Below are positions 57,153 to 64,000 of a DNA stretch of 64,000 nucleotides, piece after piece. Positions within the stretch are counted from its first letter, which is position 1; each line of letters starts with the position of its first letter. The notes below the pieces were generated by a model. It was not told where the DNA came from. It did no database searches and worked only from the letters and a program-made list of their open reading frames with translations. The position numbers were made by a program, and so were the translations under genes. The stretch is taken from positions 87,489,784-87,553,783 of the forward strand of contig NC_072893.1 of the NCBI RefSeq assembly GCF_027943255.1. The letters are read 5' to 3'. Origin of the DNA: Anastrepha obliqua. Its lineage: Eukaryota > Arthropoda > Insecta > Diptera > Tephritidae.

Positions 57153-59273
57153 TTCAAGTCTCTAGCTCATCGGTAAGTTGCATAAAAATCCACTGCAAAA
57201 TTCCTACCGAAATCTCAGATAAACAAGAAAGCGAGTTGATATGAACCTAGCTATGGTAATAAAATAAAAATATAAAAAACAGGTTCGCGCAGACAAACTA
57301 CTTTTACTTTGCGACGAGAGCGACGAGCATTTATTAATAGAGCGGCAGAGAGGAACGACAAAACAAACTATCTCTTACTTTTGCTGATAACAAGCGCGAA
57401 GCAGAAGTGGGGTGAAGACCAATGCAACGTTCGCGCTTAGCCAACAGCTAAACAATGACACTGTCTGCAACAGAGCGGGCAAAGGTGTAGGTATAAGTAT
57501 AAAAGTAAAGAAAATAAGTAGAACAAATAACACAAAAAAAAATAAAATAAACAATGCGCGTTTCAAAACAAAAATGGTATGAAAACAAATCAGACAACAA
57601 CAATGTGGGAATGATGAAATTTTTGCTTGGCCGAAAATCAGCTGCGCTGAAGTTAAGAGGCCAGATAGTAATCATTCGAAGGGCCTAAGTGATCTCACAC
57701 TTGGACGCTGTGAATACATACATACATATGTATGTACATATATACCATAGGTAGTGTCTGAAAATAATATTAATTTAAATCATTACTATCAGCCAAAGGA
57801 ACGAACAACATATTGTACATACATACATACATATGTATGTATGTATTTACTTTCGCGCATGAGGCATTTCAAGGCCGTGATTTCACTAAACTATACGTAG
57901 AAACATGTGTCTATGTGCATAGGTATGTGTGCAAATGTTTTATAAAATTTTTAAGTGCGTAATTTAAATTCATAGCAGCAATATTTATTCGAGCTTCTTC
58001 TCTGTTCCTTCATTCTAATCATAAGCATTCCTATTCAGGTTGGCTAAGTTGGAATAAAACACAATTTTATTGATAAAAATGTTGATACACATAAACAAAC
58101 AACTGACTTATATGGGCAAAAGTGTGTTTTTCCTTTTTTGTAGTTTTTTTACATACATATGGATCTTAAATAGAAATTAAAATGAAACAAATAATTCAGC
58201 CTTTTATTGCTATACATTAGTTCTTTTCGGAAATATTTCTAACGCGGGCATGTCATGCCGTCACGCTTATGTATGGCTGAATGAATAATTATCACATGTT
58301 CTATTACCAAAAAATTACGAAAACAGGAATTACTTCAAACCTGTAAAACAAGTTTTAGTTGTTCTCTTAAAGTTTTATCTACCAAAAAATAGGAATTATT
58401 ATTTGGATCTTTACCGTTTATAGACATACGGACCTAAATACATATGTATGTAGTAAAACAAAAACTGCACCCCCATTCAAAGAACAGAATGTGTACATAT
58501 GTACATACATGCATATGCACGTGCTTAAATGCATACATATATACATAAGCACGCATGTAAGTATAACTAATTTATTCTTCCTTCGCCTGATGAATACGTA
58601 CTTACAATTTTATGTTCATCAAATTTTATGCATTAAGCCGTCAAAATATTGCCTTACTTTAGGAATTCGGTAACCAAACTAACCGGACATCGGAATTTTC
58701 AAAGACAAATTTTAAAACGGAACTTTTTCTGCCAGAAAATAAGTAACTGCATATGAAAACCGATAAAATATTAGCCGATTTCAATAAAATTAATGTTACA
58801 ATAACATTGCTTGAAAATATAATAGGAAAATAAAAGAAGTTAAGCAGTTCAGTCGGGCCGAACATTACTTACTCGTATATACATACATATACCCGCTCAC
58901 ACTTCAGTAAAATTTTATTCGAGTTGACTGTTAATTTTGGTAATCAAGCAAACTCATGACAAATGAGAGTTATAGCTTGTAATATCGGACGGACGGACTG
59001 AAATTTAGTCTTACCAATACATGTACTAAGTTTGAGCGAGTTTTATTAACATGTCATCGAGATTATTTACCCAAAAGTGAGCGTATATCAAATTTGGGGA
59101 TATTTTGATTCATCTATAACAGAAATATCACTTTGTGTGTGTTTTGAAAATTAACGTTATATGAAACGTGGGTGTGGTTACTAATGAATTGCGCTCATTT
59201 TCAATACCAAACTACATACATGGGACAAAATGGGTAAGATCTGTACGAAGTTTCATTGAAATATGTATGCATA
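57153..59273. other. no gene recognised; palindromic CATA/TATG microsatellites
   Basis: 57290-57480 is GC-richer with GCGACGAGAGCGACGAGC and could be regulatory. ACATACATACATATGTATGT palindromes occur at 57717-57737 and 57820-57846. No coding segment. Confidence 0.4.
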
Positions 59274-60332
59274 CAGTTGACTCTCTCCTAACGGACACCT
59301 CTCTTAAGCGGACCCTTTCCATAAGCGGACACTTGTTTCAGTACCGCAAAAATCCTTAGAGATTTTCAAGAACATTCTCTTTTGAGTGGACAACCCTCTT
59401 ATAACAGGACGCGGACACTTTTTTCCTCACCAAAGATATTTTAGTTCTCTCATAAGCGGACAGCCACAAACTTTGACTTGGAGTTGTTAAAGTCAATAAA
59501 TTTATTAGATGTTTATTTTATTCACAAAAGCGTGGGAGCAAGTGAGTCCAGAGAGAATGAACAATTTTTTAAGCAAAGCTAATGTTGAGAAAAAAACTTC
59601 CCAAATCACCGTCCCAGGTTATACCGCTCATCCTAGAGCGTCTATTTACTATTGGAAGTTACTTAACTCACCAACAAATTCAAGTTGGCATTAAAACTGT
59701 CTTAAATTTGGTAATCAAGTCTTCATAAATGATGAAAAAGCAAAAAATGTCAATACTGAAGTGGTAACTCTCGCTGGCCAACTCTTCTGCAGATGAACTA
59801 GAAATGAGTTAACTCTTCTTATAAATAGGCTTATTTAGCAATGAGAAAACTATACACTATTTCGTTATATTATATATCACAGTGACCTCAAAGCCCTTTA
59901 ATGGCATACTGATCTTACTCCAACACCTCCAAGATATTGAAATTAAAGGGGAAACTCGCGAAGCTAAAATTTCTGAATTTTTTAAATGAATTTCATACCT
60001 TGCATAACAAATTATTGTTATTATTTATAGGAGATATATACAATATAACCCTAACTTAATTAGCACACTTGCTACTAGAGCCTTCAGTGCTGCATAACAA
60101 ATTGTTTTTTACATTTCTCGTGTTTCTTCATCGTAATGAAAATTCTGTTAATTTTGTCAAATATTCATCTGTATGTATATCTGTTCTGATTTTGCAAATA
60201 AAACTGATTGCATATTAAAAAGCAGTCACAAATTGTTTTAACTTTTCTACGCTTTTTTCAGAAGCGGACGCCTTCCATAAGAGGACAAATTTTTTCAGTC
60301 CCTTAGGTGTCCGCTTAAGAGACAGTAAACTG
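59274..60332 (+). mobile_element. Tigger-type element, mostly non-coding
   Basis: Ends CAGTTGACTCTCTCCTAACG and (reverse complement) CAGTTTACTGTCTCTTAAGC, each followed within a few bases by GGACACC; subterminal AAGCGGAC repeats are frequent at both ends. TA precedes the left end; the right flank is CA, so the duplication has decayed. A remnant TKAWEQVSPERMNNFLSKAN inside resembles the C-terminal region of Tigger transposases. Confidence 0.75.
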
Positions 60333-60712
60333 CAATAACTCTAGCTCGAGTTTCCGGGGAAAAAAGCTTTTTTTGTGTGTCAAATTATCTAATGGCAAAT
60401 TAATGAATTTTAGATACAAATTCTATAAAAAGCCAACATTTTATGATAAACCAGCGAGCTCGAGTTTCTACAAATACATTCTAAAAGGATTTACGAATTT
60501 CGGTAAAACAACAATTACATAAGAAATCGGGTATTTAAATAAAATGTTAACTACAGTTAGCACTGCGTGGAAATAGGCTATAATATTTCTTCGGTATTTT
60601 TAGCATGAAAGGAGAAATGAGCGTCAAGAAACAAAGCAAAACGAGTAAAACCCATTATCCTGGTATACATACACGCGCATACTTATGTACATAGCACGTA
60701 TATATGAATGTA
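60333..60712. other. no gene recognised
   Basis: AT-rich spacer between two pogo/Tigger-type elements. CTCGAGTTTC motifs hint at further element debris. Confidence 0.4.
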
Positions 60713-62366
60713 CAGTGCACTCGCGAAAACTCGAACACACGATAACTCGAACATTCGGAAACTTGAACATTTTTTTTTCGCCATTGACTACTTTAAAACT
60801 CGAACAAAATGTAGCTACTCTAAAACTCGAACAATTATTTTCTTTTTTCATGGAAATACATGTGAGAAACTGTCGTTTTGCATGTGTTGTAACGGCCAGT
60901 ATTCAAATTTTTGTCGTTATGTGCGTCTTTTGTTTCATGCTAAGGCGCCGCACTGGCTAGATTTCTTGCTAATTACGGAACTTTTCTTTTAAATTGATTG
61001 ATATTTGTCAGTGATACACGGGATTTTGCGCGGTTAAGATCAAATTTATTTGCGTTTTATAATGGGACGAAAACATGTTTTGAGTTTATCAAAAAAGGCT
61101 GAAATAATTAACGAGGCCAAGAATGGCGTTAGTATCAAAGCTCTAACCAAAAAATATAACACTGTCAAGTCCACAATTAGTGGAATTGTGAAAAATGAAA
61201 ACAAAATTTTGGAATGCGTTAATAACACGCTATCGGGCCCTGGAAAACGTAAAACGCTTCGCGCTTCAGAATTGCCAAAAATGCAAAAAAAAGCTTTACA
61301 TGTGGTTTTTATTACAACGCAGCAAGAATTATCCTATAAATGGATTAATTTTGAAAGAGAAAGCTAAGGAGTTACATGCCAAATATAGCGAGAATGGTTT
61401 ATGTGTAAATGTTTAAGCCGCCGAATGTAACTCCTTTGATTCAACCAATGGATCAAAATGCAATAAGAATAACAAAGCTACATTACCGAAATTCTCTCTT
61501 GGCAGCTATTTTCTCCGATGATTGTGATTTGATCCAATCATTAAAAAAAATTAGCTTGAGAGATGCTGTTACATTTTTGGATAGAGCTTGGAATAAATTG
61601 AGACAGGAGACGTTGGCGAAATGCTGGACAAATATTTTAAACTTTGCAAACATGAAAGACGATGACGACGATGACATTCCACTTAGTGTCTTGAAAAACC
61701 AAATAGAAGCTGAAGCTAAAAGTATGGAAAAAGAAGCTGCCGAAATTCTCGAACACTTACATCCTGAGGTAGTTATGGTTTTGATGCAAATAAAAAAACG
61801 CACGATAACAATAATAAATATTTATTAGACTACTTTCACAGAAGAAGAAATAAGAGACTGGAATAACGACGACTTGATTGAAGAGGTTGAAGCTATTGAA
61901 GAAAGCGAATCCGAAGATGAAGTTGAAGCTACAGGTGAAAATGAACAAAAGCGCATAAGTTCATCCGAAGCCGTAACAGTTTTCAACAAAGCTATAGCAT
62001 GGGCAACTGCTGAAAAAATTAGCCCGAGGAAAGTTAATGTGCTACAATCACTGCGCGAAAAGGCTGTATTGAATACGGTAGAAAATAAGAAACATCAAAC
62101 CAAGATCACTGCTTTTTTTTCTAATCATTTGTAAACAACATTCATATTTGCTAACATTTTTTATTAAATAAACTGGCAATGAACTACAAAACATGAAACC
62201 AGATAGTCTCTTTGATTAACTATGCCATAAAAATGGACAGGGTATAAAAACTGTTAAAACGAATACATATATGTATATTAAAAATACATAACGTTCGAAA
62301 ACTCGAACATTTCGATAACTCGGACAGGGCTGGTTTTCATTAGTTCGAGTTTTCGCGAGTGCACTG
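60713..62366 (+). mobile_element. pogo/Tigger element with catalytic core deleted, 1654 bp
   Basis: TA at 60711-60712 and 62367-62368. Perfect terminal inverted repeats CAGTGCACTCGCGAAAACTC continuing to GAAC, plus subterminal AACTCGAACA motifs. The transposase N-terminus (helix-turn-helix) and the C-terminus remain, but most of the DDE domain is gone. Confidence 0.93.
61062..62134 (+). pseudogene. pogo/Tigger transposase, internally deleted
   Basis: Starts MGRKHVLSLSKKAEIINEAK, NGVSIKALTKKYNTVKSTIS (helix-turn-helix), then after a +1 shift in an A-run at about 61290 WFLLQRSKNYPINGLILKEK, AKELHAKYSENG (CENP-B-type DNA-binding domain). At about 61405 it jumps to FKPPNVTPLIQPMDQNAIRI, the block holding the third catalytic Asp, and continues RDAVTFLDRAWNKLRQETLA, an acidic DDDDDIP segment, and an end with KKHQTKITAFFSNHL. 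Missing are the first two catalytic Asp residues. Frame breaks near 61830 also prevent a single product. Confidence 0.88.
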
Positions 62367-62368
62367 TA

Positions 62369-63105
62369 TTTCAACAACCATCCCTTCAAAAAAGTAATAG
62401 AAAATGAGGAATAAAGCAAAATAATGAAAAACTATTTTTCAGATACTCATCTATTTAAAACGTACTACCAAAATAAATACATAAATATATATGTAGATAC
62501 AAACATAAATGCATTGAGAAACACTAATTTCCTTGATGAAATTTTGCACCAAGTTAGTAAATTTGGGAAGAGATATGGGGGGCAATAAAGTAGCAGGTAA
62601 GCAAGTGTATGAATGCAATGTTTTTCAGAGAATTACAGAAGTACCCTGCAGGAAACTGAAACAATGACTGAACCAAGTTTTGGCCAATTTCGGCCTTAAA
62701 AATCGATTTTCAATCTTTCTCTAGGGAAAATTAAATCTGTAACCCTGCTTGGGCTGCTGAAGCTGTCAGAATAGTCAGTAGCTTTTTTTTATTAATTACT
62801 TTCAATGTATACATTTAATATGTTAAAATGTAAATCTGTCGAGACTCAAATTTATTAGATCAATATGAGACCACGCCCAATCCGCTTCGAAAGAAAATCA
62901 CATGATAATGCGGGAGACGAATCTATTAAATTCGCCTTTATACAGCATATAGTATACACCAGACATATATATATAGGCCCACAACAACAACAACAATAGG
63001 CCTCTTCTTCTCGCCAAGAGTTAGCAAGTGGCGAATAGATGAAGCAACTGGTATAAATGAACACATCTTGGCAACGCTGGAATAGAGCTACCTCTAATAC
63101 ATGTA
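62369..63105. other. no gene recognised
   Basis: AT-rich. CCCACAACAACAACAACAAT at 62979 resembles the tail of the AAC-tailed repeats, but the body is absent. Confidence 0.4.
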
Positions 63106-63751
63106 AAGGGTGTTTTTTTTAGAGGTTAGGTTTTCAAGTTGGCACTACTTTTTTTGTAGATGGTCTTTTTGACAGCTGTCACTTGATTTATGCTCAGTTT
63201 GGTTTGCCATTTCATAATGAATAGACTTACACCTGAACAACGTTTGCAAATCGTGCAAATTTATTACGAAAATAATGGTTCGGTTCGCGCGACGCATCGA
63301 AGAAAATTTTGTTCAGCGATGAAGCTCACTTTTGGTTGAATGGGTATGTCAATAAGCAAAATTGTCGCATTTGGAGTGAACATAATCCACAAGCCATTGC
63401 TGAGACGCCGTTACATCCTCAAAAAGTCACTGTTTGGTGTGCTCTATGGGCAGAGGGAATCATTGGTCCATATTTCTTTAAAAATAAAGCCGGCCATAAT
63501 GTTACAGTCAATGGAGAGCGCTATAGAGCCATGATTAATGACGGCCCCAATTGCTGCAAAAAGTGGTCGAAAATTGGGCCTCTCGGCTGGAATTTATTCG
63601 AACCAGCCGCGGCGGCCACTTGCCCGAAATCATTTTTAAAACATAATGGCAAACCCTTATCTTTATAATAAAGCTAAATTTTTGGCCATAACATTAAATT
63701 ATATACGTTTTATTTCATCTTGAAAACCTAACCTCTAAAAAAAACACCCTT
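63106..63751 (+). mobile_element. rosa-type (DD41D) mariner-like element, copy 3, doubly deleted
   Basis: Left TA at 63104-63105 and an AAGGGTGTTTTTTTTAGAGG end; the right end is CACCCT followed directly by TAG, one T short. It has the same first deletion junction as copies 1 and 2 (GTTCGCGCGACGCATCGAAG), plus a second deletion of about 280 bp that joins RYRAMIND to the segment before the C-terminus. Confidence 0.9.
63309..63668 (+). pseudogene. rosa-type transposase remnant
   Basis: FSDEAHFWLNGYVNKQNCRI to VNGERYRAMIND, then an out-of-frame join to QLLQKVVENWASRLEFIR-type sequence and GGHLPEIIFKT. The second and third catalytic Asp are removed. Confidence 0.85.
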
Positions 63752-64000
63752 AGTTTAGTATTTGTGAAATAGTGAGTTATACCAGTTTTATGAGATATAG
63801 CCGTACTCGCTGGCGGTGAGTCTTGCTCGACAACTTTGTTGTTGCTTTCGCATGCAAATTTTTCGTCAAGCTAATCGAGCGGAGAAACAGCAAGCAGAGA
63901 AGTGACGAATAGAAGAGACCTTATATAAAATCCTCCTACTATATGTTGGCAGTGTCAACAAGTGTACTCTGCAAACGTTGCAGTATAGATATATACATAT
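63752..64000. other. right edge of window, GC-richer
   Basis: Mixed sequence with a possible core promoter (next entry). No coding segment is visible before the window ends. Confidence 0.35.
63922..63960 (+). promoter_or_regulatory. possible TATA promoter
   Basis: TATATAAA at 63922 lies about 30 bases upstream of GGCAGTGTCAAC, a fair initiator match, in a locally GC-richer segment. A transcript would run off the right end. Motifs this short occur by chance in AT-rich DNA. Confidence 0.22.

Overview
The window is AT-rich insect DNA, most probably from a tephritid fruit fly or a close relative. This is an inference. It rests on fly-like genes (Atg101 and an S6-kinase-like AGC kinase), short introns with fly splice signals, abundant Tc1/mariner DNA, and mariner-type elements with D..D..41..D spacing, a group first described (as rosa) from the tephritid Ceratitis rosa.

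Host genes are few. (1) A secreted Ala/Glu/Lys/Pro-rich protein lies at 3416-4672 (+), with a probable 5'-UTR intron and a poly(A) signal. (2) A kinase gene on the minus strand, best read as S6kL (S6 kinase-like; vertebrate RSKR/SGK494), has six exons that join in frame from 32714 down to 11719. They cover the glycine loop, [14 protein letters not shown] and DWWSLG. The start and the end of the protein are not seen; the rest probably lies beyond the left edge. Its exon 5-6 intron is 16.7 kb. (3) Atg101 (27293-27949, minus), complete at 218 aa, sits inside that intron on the same strand. Its TGA stop is followed in frame by a further 109 open codons. If the kinase gene continues to the left, gene (1) is also nested in it.

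Most of the rest is mobile DNA. 1-6 kb: a SINE fragment, a mariner relic and gene (1). 6-11 kb: a jockey-like LINE split by a 1.6-kb DNA transposon that carries a 96-bp tandem array, a deleted rosa-type element, and a LINE RNase H relic. 11-21 kb: kinase exon 6, a mariner palindrome, a second rosa copy, a Tc1 relic hit by a hAT-like foldback element, a tRNA-derived SINE inside a LINE relic, and mariner relics. 21-33 kb: mostly kinase intron with little recognisable, then Atg101, exons 1-5, a MITE, a Tc1 relic and LINE relics. 33-50 kb: an unidentified broken gene, LINEs including one with a nearly intact ORF, a PIF/Harbinger-like MITE, several mariners and a pogo-type MITE. 50-59 kb: almost empty, with a GC-richer island near 53 kb. 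59-64 kb: two pogo/Tigger-type elements and a third rosa copy.

A pattern runs through the window. Autonomous-looking transposases are absent, but internally deleted derivatives with intact ends are common. Three rosa copies share one deletion junction, which points to amplification of a deleted element by a transposase made elsewhere. No CRISPR array, rRNA gene or functional tRNA gene was seen. All identifications come from reading the sequence; no database search was run.
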